Assembly: GCF_000524195.1 (NCBI RefSeq)
Contig: NW_020170428.1
Span: 314,226-367,375 of the forward strand
Source: Echinococcus granulosus
Taxonomy: Eukaryota; Platyhelminthes; Cestoda; Cyclophyllidea; Taeniidae
Length of the DNA: 53,150 bases
Direction: 5' to 3'
Each line of letters opens with the position of its first letter. The first letter of the stretch is position 1. This document shows positions 27,301-38,200 of the stretch, piece by piece. The position numbers were made by a program, and so were the translations under genes. The notes beneath the pieces were generated by a model. The model made no database searches, was not told the DNA's origin, and saw only the letters and a program-made list of their open reading frames with translations.

Positions 27301-28954
27301 GGTTGAGGGTTGACCGGAACAATCACCTTAGCTGGGTAAAGGTGGAAAAGGGGAAAGGAGGCAATTTGGCTGGTAAGCGGGCTCGGTACAAAATAAATTC
27401 AAAATAACCTGGCTTTTTTCCGTCTGAAAAAATGTCATTTTACTGCTAGTGCTGGTGCTGCTGCTGCTGCGAATTTCGGTTCACTGACACTCACGAAAGT
27501 AGAGGCAAAGGGGGAAGTGGGGAGGGCGGTGAGGCACAGGGGCGAAGGGAGGGGGGAAGGGGAAGGTGTTGTCGAGGCGGGAAGAGTGAGAGAGAACGAG
27601 AGAGAGAAGCAAGGCCAAAAAAAATAATTAAGTATTTAGAAAAATTGTTTAAAGCCCACCGTTTAAAATCGATTTAATTTCTGGGGGTGTTAGTGGTGCC
27701 CACGCGTTCGATTACTAATTATCGGTAATCAATTATGATCAATTAGCTGTTTTGACAGCTTTCAATCTACGCCAGTTTAAAATTTACTTTTATTTTTTAT
27801 AAAATATTTAGATTGTTCTGGATATAAAAGGCAAAAAAATCCCTGGTAAAAAGTGTTGTTTTTTATTCGTAAGCTAAAAATTTATTTATTTAAATTGCTA
27901 AAAATAATTTTGTGGTAAAAAGTAACGCAGGAGATTTTCTTAACTTAATTAATTTTTAATAATCTAACGTCCCTGAAAATCTAGCCTCGTGTGTCACATA
28001 TATGTGACAAATGCTTTCATCCAACGGTGATGGAAGGAAAAGCTTCAAACTGTTGAATTAGTTATAATAAGTAATAACAACTGATACAATTTGTCACCTA
28101 GACGGAGGTTGGTAGCGAAGGTTCCAAGGGTATCCCCTAAATCTGGATAGATTTCGAGATGCCGCAAATAATACATTTGTTTCCATAATTGTTGCAATCA
28201 CGAGGAAAAGATTTGATCAAGACGTAGTGAGTAAAATAAAAGTGAGTATCTTTTGCTTTGCTAAGAAGACTTCTCATGTTTTGCAAGTGACGTCCAAAAG
28301 GACTGCCTTTTTCCAAGCTAAAAATTGTAAATATTTATTACCGGAACCGAAAAAAATGGCAACCGTAATGTCGGTGTCAATTTAAATTTGCCCCTAAAAT
28401 TACTCCCGCGTTTTTTTCTAAATCAAAAAAATAGGCATTGTTTTGCCCAAAAAATGCCTCAATCCACAAGGAGGGCTTTCACCACCCCCAGAAGGGGGTT
28501 TGGATTAACAATCACGCGATTAAGGGCCGACAATCGACTCAAATAATTTTTCCCATAAATTTGCCATCTCATAGGTGAAAGGCGATCTGGCAGCAGGGCC
28601 AGATTGAAAGCTGCTTGTAGTCGTGTCCAATTTTAGAAATGCCTCCTCACCTCCTGCTCAAATCTTCTTGTTTTTTCGTCCCAACGCGTGCTCACAAGGG
28701 AGCACGCGCCTCCGGGTGATTCAAACGCGTTTTATGTGCCGAAGAAATCTGTTGCTTCTTAAATTCCTCCCCACTCCACCCGTCCCCCTTCTGACTCCAA
28801 ATTAGACATTGCACGCAATGCAGCAGTCAATTCTACATCTCCAGGAGCGGGAGCGAAGTTAGATAGCTTCCTATGCCAGGCGTGTGATTAACAACCCTTC
28901 TGCACGGGGAGATAGATAGATGGAGAGGATTGCACTAACCTGTACTGAAGCCAT
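8494..28954 (-). CDS. hth: MEIS/Homothorax TALE homeodomain transcription factor, 12 coding exons
   Basis: Exons in gene order: 28940-28954, 26633-27069, 25292-25439, 18363-18416, 18244-18294, 17524-17802, 14615-15149, 10725-10885, 10527-10603, 10387-10445, 9805-9948, 8494-8951. All junctions are GT-AG, phases match throughout, and the sum is 2418 nt (805 aa plus stop). Domain order: short MASVQ start, Ser/Thr/Pro-rich N-terminus, MEIS N-terminal (PBC-interacting) domain about residues 150-275, Gly/Ser-rich linker, TALE homeodomain about 535-597, and a C-terminal tail with Ala and Gly runs. Known for the family: a nuclear DNA-binding cofactor that recognises TGACAG-type sites and works with PBC and Hox proteins. 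The start is chosen because MEIS proteins also begin with a tiny first exon (MAQR-like). The protein is longer than vertebrate MEIS because exons 2 and 7 encode long low-complexity segments. I am confident of the family; the exon 1 assignment is less sure than the rest. Confidence 0.93.
10387..10885 (-). CDS. hth: hth coding exons 8-10, TALE homeodomain
   Basis: Three exons: 10725-10885, 10527-10603 (77 nt) and 10387-10445 (59 nt). They read [52 protein letters not shown] and [19 protein letters not shown]. The three-residue loop extension (PYP) is present, and helix 3 carries the TALE-type Ile at position 50 and the invariant Asn at 51. The Trp codon of the recognition helix is split TG|G by the 81-nt intron 10446-10526. 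An acidic stretch ([12 protein letters not shown]) precedes the homeodomain, as in other MEIS proteins. All DNA-contact residues I can judge are intact. Confidence 0.97.
12470..12850 (+). repeat. (GGAT)n tetranucleotide array interrupted by an assembly gap
   Basis: Nearly pure GGAT units run from about 12472 to 12583. After the gap, 12684-12850 holds degenerate longer units such as GATCCAGGGTGGATGG and GGATACAGGATGGATG. The reverse frame reads IHPSIHPS and is not a gene. Confidence 0.95.
12584..12683. other. Assembly gap of exactly 100 N
   Basis: One hundred N bases inside the (GGAT)n array, a typical placeholder for an unknown length. The true array is probably longer. It lies in hth intron 7 and does not affect coding. 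Confidence 0.99.
14615..15149 (-). CDS. hth: hth coding exon 7, linker between MEIS domain and homeodomain
   Basis: 535 nt, phase 0 in and phase 1 out. Acceptor TTTTAG before 15149, donor GTAAGT from 14614. It encodes [13 protein letters not shown] at the start, then a Tyr/Pro/His-rich stretch, then Gly-Ser runs and a Gly/Thr/Asn-rich end. In MEIS proteins this linker is variable, and here it is unusually long. No domain is recognised inside it. The frame is open throughout and joins exon 8 with a split Asn codon. Confidence 0.85.
15150..17523 (-). other. hth intron 6 (2374 nt)
   Basis: Holds a (GA)n tract (15285-15312) and an AT-rich block with ATTAATTAACTAAT near 15425-15441. An open frame on the minus strand (16013-16444) has no recognisable domain and no needed splice phase. 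Nothing else is identified. Confidence 0.6.
15285..15312. repeat. (GA)n microsatellite
   Basis: Pure GA dinucleotides in hth intron 6, about 135 bp beyond the 5' end of exon 7. Confidence 0.9.
17524..25439 (-). CDS. hth: hth coding exons 3-6, MEIS N-terminal domain
   Basis: Four exons: 25292-25439, 18363-18416 (54 nt), 18244-18294 (51 nt) and 17524-17802. They encode [20 protein letters not shown], then [15 protein letters not shown], then [14 protein letters not shown], then [17 protein letters not shown], then [19 protein letters not shown] followed by [12 protein letters not shown]. These are signature MEIS/PREP-domain stretches that contact PBC partners in the family. Exon 3 uses a slightly weak donor (GTCTGT). 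The exon that normally reads IRAEKPLFSSNPELDNL is diverged here: the charged lead is replaced by MSNANRPL. Exon 6 then runs into a low-complexity Ser/Ala/Thr tail. Confidence 0.93.
18469..18522. repeat. Two adjacent hairpin-forming inverted repeats upstream of hth exon 4
   Basis: GGGGTCAC-T-GTGACCCC (18469-18485) is followed by GGGGCT-AATG-AGCCCC (18504-18519), whose stem extends to about GGTGGGG/CCCACC. In gene orientation they sit about 50-110 nt before the exon 4 acceptor. A related TGGGGTGGTGG stretch recurs near 18551. Confidence 0.5.
19298..19580 (-). repeat. CCAT-type array with a 19-bp sub-period
   Basis: CTGTATCCATCCATCCATC recurs at a 19-bp spacing around 19366-19403, flanked by degenerate CCATYYAT units. 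It is the reverse complement of the GATACAGGATGG units at 12745-12765, so it is the same family in the opposite orientation. Confidence 0.85.
20061..20165. repeat. Compound trinucleotide block (GTG, TTG, CTG)
   Basis: GTG-rich, then TTG-rich, then CTG-rich repeats in hth intron 3. It gives a low-complexity Val/Ala frame on plus. Not coding on present evidence. A (CCA)n tract follows at about 20250-20277. Confidence 0.8.
25810..25831. repeat. Imperfect TGTGACA...TGTCACA inverted repeat in hth intron 3
   Basis: TGTGACA and TGTCACA face each other across a few bases within ATATGTGACACAACATATGT. It is the same half-sites as the intron 1 palindrome with the centre changed, about 2.2 kb away. It lies in intron 2, between exons 2 and 3. 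Confidence 0.5.
26633..27069 (-). CDS. hth: hth coding exon 2, low-complexity N-terminus
   Basis: 437 nt (145 codons plus 2 nt). The acceptor is CAG at 27072-27070 and the donor GTAAGT starts at 26632. It encodes a Ser/Thr/Pro-rich segment with a run of six prolines, a run of Asn-His-Ser repeats, then [13 protein letters not shown], the lead-in to the MEIS domain. The last codon is split (AA|T, Asn) with exon 3. A second open frame on the same strand (26748-27116) overlaps and is a shadow. Confidence 0.85.
27705..27765. promoter_or_regulatory. Candidate TALE/Hox binding cluster in hth intron 1
   Basis: Within about 60 bp there are several ATTA-type cores, TGATCAATTA (27736-27745, PBC/Hox-like) and TGACAG (27753-27758, the MEIS consensus). 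The TGACAG sits in an inverted repeat AGCTGT-TTTG-ACAGCT (27745-27760). The motifs are seen directly; the enhancer role is inference. Confidence 0.35.
27992..28009. repeat. 18-bp perfect palindrome of TGTCA/TGACA half-sites
   Basis: TGTCACATATATGTGACA is fully self-complementary. Each end is a TGACA core, the MEIS/TALE half-site. A related imperfect copy lies at 25810-25831. Confidence 0.6.
28940..28954 (-). CDS. hth: hth coding exon 1 (start codon, MASVQ)
   Basis: ATG at 28954-28952 is followed by four codons and the donor GTTAGT, ending in phase 0. Exon 2 begins after a CAG acceptor in phase 0, so the join reads MASVQ-LFSSP. Vertebrate MEIS also starts with a very short coding exon beginning MA and ending in the fourth or fifth codon. 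No other ATG upstream of exon 2 was found with a matching donor and phase. Moderately sure. Confidence 0.65.
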
Positions 28955-29640
28955 GAAAATAAGGATCCAGACGATCAATCGAAGAAGGTGGAGAATCAGA
29001 ACACGTGTGTCCGCACTACACACGCAACAGATGTCTTCATGGTCTCTGTCACTGACGTTGGCAGGTAGACAGATTGACGAGTTGCAGCGGTGGTGATGGT
29101 GGTGATAGCAGTGTCATCGTCCTGTCGATGTAGACAGCTGTCAAGAAGGCAGGTAAGGAGATGGATTCTTTTGCCCTTGACGAGGCAGCAGTAATGAGAA
29201 AGGAGCGTAGGTCGTGGATAGTATCCCTCGCTATTGCTGTTTGTGTGTGCGTGTGTGTATGTACGTGCTAGTCTATGCGTATACGTAACCTCGCGTTCCT
29301 GTTGGTTCTTCCTTGCTACTTTTCTCTCTAGCCCACTCTCTCTCTCTCTCTCCCGCCTTCCCGATCTCTCACCCTCTCCCTTTTTCCGTTTTCCGTGTCC
29401 CCCTCCCTTTCTCCCCTTCAAAATATGTCTGGCTCGAATGATAGATTACCCCCTATGATATACGCGCTGGCGCACAAGTGCGTACGTGCTCTCACCGATT
29501 GGTCAGATGGGGAGCGGAGGCGCGTGTTTTAGTAGACAGACAGGCGTGGAAGCGGACCAATGGCGTGGGTGACGAGGAGGGGGTCGCAGACATCGATTGT
29601 TGTTGTTGCTGTTGTCTTTGGAGGTGATAGTAATGTTAAG
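28955..29640 (-). promoter_or_regulatory. Candidate 5' UTR and promoter region of hth
   Basis: The segment upstream of the proposed start codon is locally GC-richer than its surroundings. It holds a CCAAT box in gene orientation (ATTGG on plus at 29498-29502) and another on the plus strand at 29557-29561. It also has a (CT)n tract near 29335-29352 and TG-rich sequence near 29240-29265. No TATA box is evident. Placement of the transcription start is inference. Confidence 0.3.
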
Positions 29641-32600
29641 GGAAAATTTGTCACAGATATTTCGTCTCCCCTACACTGATTGTTTAAAAAGGGTCAATGA
29701 AGATCACTAAAAATTGAACTTAGTTTGATGGTGGGCCTATATGCTACTTAAATGGTTTTAATTAAGTAGGTTACAAATGTTATGCGCATTGTTTGATTTG
29801 TAGGTAAGAAAAGACAAAGTGCTTTGGGGTCTGATAACACTCTTTGACAACTTTCAGCATAAACAACGTATTAACGGCGAGGATGGACTCAAGAAGACCT
29901 TAAATCTCTTTAAATTAAGTTAGTTTCTATTATTTATTTCTTGGTTTAATCAAACGCAAAATTCTTTGCGACTCCTTAAGAAAATGAAGCATCGTATCAC
30001 AAACATTATAGAGTTAAAAAAATGTCTTTTTTTCCTTATTGAGTGTTTGAAATATTTTTACCAAAAGTCAGCCCAAAGTATGTTTACTTGAGCTTGTTTA
30101 TTTAAAGAATTACTGAAAATGCTAATAAAATTAGCATTTTTTTGAAAAAAAGAAAAAAAGGATTTCATTATTTTTTGTACTGCAAAAGAGATAAACTTGC
30201 ATCCCAGCTTACTCATGTGGCTCAAAACAAACTTAAATTTATTTGGCTAAATTGGTTTCAAAGCCGTCCGGGTGTGAATTTATTTCTTTTTCTCCTGTTT
30301 CAAATGAATCACCCTCGAACCTGTCAAAACTGCCAACCGTGCGCGATAGACGAAGCTTTCAAACGCCTTTTAAAGTAACTAACTACATTGATCCTGTGGT
30401 TGGAACAAATACTTTTATTCTGCAATGAACGTATACGAGGTTTTCCAGGAAAAATTCTCCTTTAATGGGTGGCCGAGCCAATCTACCATTACAGTGGAAA
30501 ATTGAGGTGGAGTGCCTCCAGACCTCTGAACTGTAAATTAACCTCCTGGAATTGCACGAATGCTTCAACAAAGCGCACTGACCATCGCACAAGAGTGCTA
30601 ATCGTTTTCGTCGGATGGAAAATACCTTCCAAATCTGCCGGCATTTTATTCAATACGAAATCTCTTCTTCGGATCCACTACAAGTAGGACAACCAAAAGC
30701 AGGCAGGAGGAGTTGGGTGGTTTCCAGCGGAAGAAGGGGGGGGGGGAATAAATGGCTTAGGTCCTGAAAAACCGATAAAATTTTGCTTTTGGTTTTTGTT
30801 ATTTTGAGTACGTTTCCCTATAATGACTAGTTGCAAATTTTGGGCACGTGCCAGCCTGTCAGTATTTTTCATTGTGCTTCGCACTACTCTCTTCCTACCT
30901 CATAGGCCTGTATCATTGAACGTCTTTTGAGTGGATCCGATAGGATTGAAATTTTTCCGCTCCGAGGTTAAACCCAAGTGTAAGGCGAGTGAATCTTCTT
31001 GAGAAGGGGTGACGAAAGAACAACACACTAACCAACCTGGTACTGGTGATGGAATTTTCAAGGAAGGCGAGGATATTCTGCCATAGGATTTGAGGTGGAG
31101 ACTAAATAAAGTCACAGACAATGAGTTTCCAAACTTGATGCGTTAGACTATCTTCTGAGTGTCCGACTTGGTGTAAGAATTGGCTTTTTTACTGTCAAAA
31201 TCAATTCTCTAAATACAACTCTAGGGTGGGGAGGGAAACGTTCCTCCTCTTCTTTTTGAGAAATGGCCAAGACTGGCCAATCGGTTAGGCGGGAGAACAT
31301 CCTTTCCTAATTTTGACAAGACGCTGCAAAAATGACCCTGACCCGGGAGCCGATTGCCATTTTGGAAAGAAGGGAACAGAGGGGTAACAGTATCTCATCC
31401 TCACTCTCCGTAGTGCCCTCGGGATACTTATTCGAGCACTAATTGTCACCATTATTCGGGCATTGAACAATCAGAAGGTCACATGCAAAGCAGAAGTGAC
31501 AGTTGGGAGATGAGAATGGGGTAGGGAGAGGAAGGTGGCTAGAGCTAGCCTTTTTCTCTTCTGATGGCAAAGTAAAGTTTGAAACTAGCTTCTGGTAAAT
31601 TTGATTATTTTGACAAGTATAGTGCACTTTAAGAAACTCTACTTGCCTAATTATTTAGTCACCACCTGCTTGTATTTTTAATAATTTCTTCAGCAGTGAC
31701 CCACAAGCTGCGCTAAATTGAGGGTGATGGATATCCCCGAGGTCTTATACGCCTTGGAAAGAATATGACAGCTTGCCTTTGGGCTTCAAAGATGGCCCAC
31801 AGTCCAAAGTGGATGTGCTGGTGTCGGAAGACTAATGATACCTACTGTGGATAGTTGAGCCTGAGGATACTACCAAAATCTCTCCTCCAAAAGGATCGGA
31901 ATGTGAAACGCCGGGATCTTGAACTAGCACCCGACATCAATAAACATGTAGCTAATTAAGCTTTAAATGTATAAAAGAAATCAATGTGATGAAATTTCAA
32001 CTTAAAAGCAACTTTATAGGCCTTATTGATCACTTTGACCTGACAAAATTCCTCAATCACTTTCGTAAACTAAAATATAAGCAATAAATGTTTTAGAAAT
32101 TTGCGGTTACGTCCAAGCATGAAAAACCATGGAAACCAAATTAGAACCACTTTTTATTCGATTAAATCAATTGTCACATTGTTTTTTTTCTCACTTGCTG
32201 CTCAAGGTCACGATGACAAAAACCGATTATATAATAGCGTCACTCATTTCTGCGGGATTTTGAATAAGGCATTTTAAATGTTTTAGAATTACACTGATAA
32301 GTTTGTCTGCATCCCGCTGTAAACAAACAACCAACTTATCTACAAGTTAGAGTTTCTTGTTTAAACCTAACGGCAAAGCGTATCATATTCGAAACAGAAA
32401 AATTAGTATCATTTCAATTTATCGATAAAAAATTGCCCCTAAGTAGGTCATTTCTCAATTACAAATTCTTTTGCATTTTATGGCAGGTCATTGCTTCATT
32501 AAGAGTAGTAAAGAACACCCGCAAGTTTACTGATTCTTGCCACACATTTGGTTTCGAAGTATGTAACTTATTTCTCAAATTTTACACTAAAAATAAATCT

Positions 32601-34746
32601 TTTCCAAACGGCACTTGCAAAATCATGAAGGTGGTGTATTTCATTAGTACGTGCTCATATATATCTACTGTTATTTTGCAAATTTCCATCTGTGTTATTG
32701 CTGTAAAAAATTAATTGATGGAAAAGCAGTTTTGTCCAAAATTGCAATTGTTCGCTGCAAACTGCGCGCCGTTAGCAGATTGTCTTTAGAGCAATAAAGT
32801 GGATGTAATTCTTTCCATGAGTGCATTTTTGAGCCCTAATTTTTGGAACTGAGGTGAATGCAGGTAAGCGCGGTGAATACCAACACTGGTTTGGAATGAC
32901 AACGCTTCTGAGGGATGGTCAACAGGTTCTCTGCGATTAAATCTGATTTCAATATGGATTAGCGTTCCCCCAAAACACCACATTTCGTTAGCCTTTTGCT
33001 ATACCCCAAAATATCAAGCTTCAGAATCCCACAAGCTTTTAATTTTCTAGCTCGGAAACTGTTCGAAAACTGTTTCAAGGTCGTTCGACTCACCTTCGGC
33101 TTAGGACTTACACAATAAGTATTTTTTCATTTCCTTTTATGAATTGGCTAAGCTTTCACACCTAGGAAGTCCATGACAGCACCGGAAGCATGGATCGGTG
33201 ACTTGAGGCAATTCCCTACTTCGATCTACTGTTCTGTGTTACTCGATTCCCCACCCAAGGGTGCTGAATCATAATAAGTAGTGTCTCACCCAGGACAAAT
33301 TTTTTCCAAATTTGCTTTGCCCTTTGCTATTTTTCGTGTCACCGCTTACCGAAGTTTGAGGTATTTTATCAAAAAGTGACTCAAAACTGTGCCAACCAAA
33401 GGTTTACCATCTGACCTTTTGTTAATAAAGGAGGACCGATTGAGTCCCGTCCCATCCCATCCTACAAGAAAGTGATGGATTCTATCCACGCATTGAATAC
33501 ATAATTAAGTGGAGAAGATAATATCCTTTTATTTGTCTCAAACAACACCATAGCAACTCGAGTTAGTCCTGAATACCAAATGAGGCAGAAGGAGCTTTAG
33601 AATAAGCCTACAGAAGGGCTGGAAGGTGACACCAAGAGGGCCAATGGTCGATTAATTAAACTACAATCATTAAATACTGAAAACTTGCCAGTTTTGGCCA
33701 CAAGGCGTCTTCCTGCTGATTCGACCTCGACAGCGAGATTTTTTTACCTTGGCGACCTCCGCCAGTTGAACCACAGTGGCAGTATTCCGTCTTTATGCGG
33801 ATAAGGAAGAGGAGGAGCATTGTCCAGACACCGTCTAATTTGATCCTCCTCCCTATTAATGATCCCTTCTGAAGGAAGTCTCCTTAACTCCAACGCTTCG
33901 AAGCAGATGCCCTTTTTTTAATGTATTTGAATCTGGTAAGCGGCCAATGAATTTTGGAGCGGGATAGCTCACTCCATCCACCCGTGCAGTATCCCTAGTC
34001 GTCCCTAAGGCGGTGAAAAAGCGCCAATGGTACAGAAGGTTTGCCATTGGCCCTTGAAAGAACTGGAATGCCAAGGTTATGACTGATTGTCCAGTAAACC
34101 AAGATGGGGGTTAAATTGAAGAAATTTTGAAGGCCAGGTACCAGGTACTCCCTTGAATACATCGATATTATTTTGCAAACTATCCCCGAAATATGGACCT
34201 TGTGAGCTTAGAATGGCTTGAGGACACACCGCTCACCAACAATTGGTTTATTGTCACCCATTTCCAGGTGGAATTGTGCCAAAATAAACGCTTCCCCACT
34301 TTTTATGCCACTTATTTAAGGCCCGGTAAGAGGTGAGAGGGAATTGTTTCACCACAGGAAGAACCAAGGAAATTGTTTTTTGCCTTTTCAACCCCTTTCC
34401 CCTCTCGCCCTACCCGCCTGTCCTACGGGTAGAGGCAGAGGAGGGGGTGGTGATGGTAGAGTAGGAGGAGGAGGAGGCAGAAATACCATCCTAGAAATCG
34501 GATTAACCACTCCTACCTTCTACCCCACACCACCTCATCCCTCTCTGTTCTAGCTCTAGGCATGCAGGTGGACGAAGTGGGGGTTGGCAAGATGGTACCC
34601 ACTGTGCTGTCATCTCATGTTAGCAATTTTCACGGACCCCTTCACCTTCTCCTCCTCCTCCAACTCCTCCACCACCATCACTGCCACCTCCTCCTCCTCG
34701 TCTTTTGCTGCTTCTCCTTCCGACCTGTTCATCTGTCAATGCCTTC

Positions 34747-34772
<26 letters not shown>
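34747..34772. repeat. (CA)n microsatellite
   Basis: About 13 CA units in the hth-INPP4 intergenic region, next to a CTC/CAC-rich block. Confidence 0.9.
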
Positions 34773-34777
<5 letters not shown>

Positions 34778-36416
34778 AAGCGAGCGTTGCTGCTGATGTT
34801 GTTGTTGTGCGTGTGTGTAGGCAGGCAGGCCAGAAGGCAGACTGACTGGCCGGTTGGTTGGTTGGTTAGCTGGGTAAGTGGGTAGGTGGGTGGATGAATG
34901 AATGAATGAATGCGATTTGATTAATTTGCCTGATTGTTCCAGCGAGTACTCGTGATTGCCAGTCTACTCACATGGATTCGCTAGCGTGACTGAGATGACA
35001 CGAAGGGGAGAGGTGGTGATTAATTTCTCTGTGTCTCAGTAAAATGTTTGAGCGAGGCAGAAGGGAGGAGGGAGAAAGAAGGAAAGAATTCACTCCTTTC
35101 CTTTTTGAGAAGGAGAAAATTAAGTAGACATGCAATGACTGCCATTTGAAGCTGGTAAGTTGAAGAGGGTGTACTGCTTGTACAGCGTCATTTCGTGACA
35201 CCTACGCCGTACAACATGGAATGGATCCGACATCCACTTCACCTCGTGATCGATATGATCGCTTCTGTCAATGCTTGCAAGGAGATCGGTGCCGAAATGC
35301 GGAGGAATGACACCTCTTACTTGAGTGGGTGAATTCACGAGGGCTCACAAATGCGCTGTGATTTGCAACGCTGCCTTTCATCTGTTGGCTCAAACCTCAA
35401 CACTTCCACGCAAAACTGCATCATCGTAGAACCTTGCAGTAGTGCCTAATGGCTGAGTTGTGAGTGAGTACCGGACCTGCTGTGAAAAATTGACATAATC
35501 CAGCAGGGATCATTGTCTCCGTCATTCGGTAGAAGTAGATCGGATGGTTGCTTTAAAACTATGGCAGTCAAAAGTCCCTGACATTGGTCAATACATCGAC
35601 AACGATCTACTTCTCGTGGCATGCCCTTGGATGATCAAAATTTCCCCGGTAGTTGTCGGTATAGGTCGTTATCATAACTTGGTGGAGGTTGCTGGAGGCT
35701 TGCCAGTTGAATATGGGCGGATGAGTTGCAAGCCTACCAGCTTCACTAGACATAGGCACCATGGTTCCGAAGATGGTGAAGGAGGTACTCGTAAAGTAGT
35801 GGAAGATGGTACCACCAAAAAAACCACCCAAATTCAAAAATTTCATCCCCGAGATGAGTCACTCAAGGACAAATAATCATGTCAAGGGGAGAGGGTGGGG
35901 ATAAGGAAGGAAGAATGGAAGCCCCTCCATTCTTCTTAATGAAGAATTACTTGTTGATGCAGGAACGCGTCAAGGACACCCTGAAATACGTGGTGATTAA
36001 ATAGTTCACTTACACCCACGTCCTATGAGGGTCCCCTAATGTCTAGATTGCATTGACTCACCCATAGTCTTGTGATGAGAAATGGCCTTGGGATGCCAAC
36101 ATTGACAGAAGGCGGAAGACCTCGCCTGGTAAAGTATTTAAAGACGAGGGAGAGATAATGCCCCACCCCGCTGAGATTTCCGTACTCCTTAGATGACATT
36201 CCTCCAAACAAAAGGGATTTTCTTGCCTCAGAAATAGACAGTCACATGTAAACTAGCCCAGCAACAACGGTAGATAGATCTGGGTTCAGCTATCCCCCTC
36301 TAGCCACAACAGTATCCACAGGAGCAGAATTCGCAGAAGGCATGCATCGCGTTGAAAAAGGATTCCTGATTGTGGTCCCTCCAGTAGTAAACTCCGACAC
36401 TACATTGGTGGCAAAG

Positions 36417-36940
36417 TGATGGATGGATACCACATAGATAGTGGATACGGAGTGGATGGATGGTTCCTGGATGGATGGGTGGAAGCATGGATACGAGATA
36501 GATAAGAAATGAACACAAGAAAGAATGAATGCTTGGATGCAGGAAAGGATGAATAGATGAATGGATGGATGGGTGAATGAGTTGATAGATAAATAAATAA
36601 ATACGGCATAGAAGAATGGAAGCTGAGAAACGGAATGAATGTATGGATAAATGCAGGATGGATTGATGGGAGGATAAATGCAGGAAGGGTTTGCGATAGA
36701 TGCATGGATGAATGATTGATCGCATGGATGGATGGATGGATGCAGAATACGTGGAAGGGTGGGTGCGAGATGGATGCATGGATGAATGGATAGATGTATG
36801 TATAAATAAATGGATGGATGGCTGCGAGGTGGATGTAGGATGGATAGAGAGATAGATAGATGCAGGATGGATCTGAAATGGATTGGTAGGGAAAGGATGA
36901 GTGGACGGGATATGGAACAAACTAATGGGTGGGGTATGAG
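36417..36940 (+). repeat. Degenerate ATGG array, about 520 bp, between hth and INPP4
   Basis: Units of ATGGATGG, GATGCAGGATGGA and ATAAATGCAGGATGGATT are interleaved with GATAGATA. It yields a long artefactual open frame on the minus strand (36300-36920) rich in Ile-His-Pro-Ser. Confidence 0.85.
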
Positions 36941-38145
36941 TGACCCAAGTTAATTATTTTGAGGAGACTAAGGCTGCTTGTTATTTTTGAATTGTTGTGA
37001 GTGCTAATTTGCTTATCCTGTACACGGTTTGTCCGAAGCCATTTGTCAAATCAGCAATCATTCAAACCTGCTAATTCAGCAAAGTTTTAATGCCTTTTGT
37101 GCAAGTTATTCTGCAGACTTTATCGCTTATTAATATTTAATAAATCTATATTTTGGATGGTATCATTCTGTCATTAGAAGGGGCGCACCAAATTATTGTA
37201 AATTTAAACATTACACCTGGAGTTACAATGATAAGTCATCAAGATTTCGGGCCCACTAAAGTTTAAAACAATGGAGTTTACAGGATGGGCGCGTTATTAA
37301 GTTTCAAAATTGTTTTATTAGCTAACAAAACAGAGTTTATGTTTCAATTTAATTATAATCACAATTCACTTGCATGTAAATTTGGAAACTGATATTCTTT
37401 TAATGCAGCTCTTTTTTAAAAGACGTAGTGTGTGGCATTTTGAAATTTTTCCAAAACAGAAGAAGGCATAGTGCTTGCGTAGAATATACATACATTTGAC
37501 ATGCAGAAGGGAGTGGGCCTACTGGCATGGCCCGTAAGCTACTCGGCCGGCGAAGGCATAATAGCGGAGCACCTAAGAGGCTCCATTACCAAAGTCGAGA
37601 GTTAAATAAACACTTAACGTATTGTGAATGCCCTGATGGTTCGTTAAACCCTGCATAGGCACCAGAGTCTCCGCATATTTTGCTTCCGCTTGGAGGCATG
37701 GCCTCCAAGCCATAACAGCAACCTCAACTCTTCTGTACCATAGTAGTACAGTTTCTACCATACGGAAATGACTTTCTACAGCCATAGAGTATGTTTGTTT
37801 GGATGCCTCTTTCGGGCCAGAGGCGATCAGCGAATACGAAACTCATAACGAATTGAACACTATCCTCCTAAAATAGAAAACGTACCCAGAACGCGCTTAA
37901 TAGTGATAAGTGACACCCTTTACTTACTGCTACTCAATAAAGCATGTCCTTGTCTAACTCGTCTGCCCGTGTCAACGGCAGGAAGGACTAAGTAGAACAA
38001 AAAAACATTGAGCCTATTACCCGGCTTCAGCCAATACTCACAGCAATGAAAATCAGTATTTTGATTGTGCGTGATAATACTTTGAAGCTGAATTGAAAAA
38101 CAGGCCATAAGTCAACATATTTTTGCTTCCGGACAACTACTGCAA

Positions 38146-38200
38146 ATGGTTTACAAAGAAGTTAGGAATCAGGTTTTGATGGAGCGAATCGAAAAAATAG
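38146..38200 (+). other. Orphan short frame ending at a donor, possible alternative first exon
   Basis: ATG at 38146 opens 18 codons (MVYKEVRNQVLMERIEKI) and runs straight into the consensus donor GTGAGT at 38201. It ends in phase 1, whereas the first INPP4 PH exon needs phase 2; joining them directly gives a stop. An unseen intermediate micro-exon could reconcile them. Otherwise this is chance. Confidence 0.2.

Larger units (their letters stand above)
27070..28939 (-). other. hth intron 1 (1870 nt)
   Basis: AT-rich, with purine-rich sequence near exon 2 (27530-27610). It contains the TALE/Hox-like motif cluster (27705-27765) and the 18-bp palindrome (27992-28009), listed separately. No exon recognised. 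Confidence 0.65.

Noticed and set aside
35544..35876. 110-aa open frame on plus in the intergenic region
   Set aside because: No known motif, no partner exons found, and the composition is unremarkable.
36300..36920. 206-aa open frame on minus, Ile-His-Pro-Ser rich
   Set aside because: A product of the degenerate ATGG array; tetranucleotide repeats rarely make stops in this frame.
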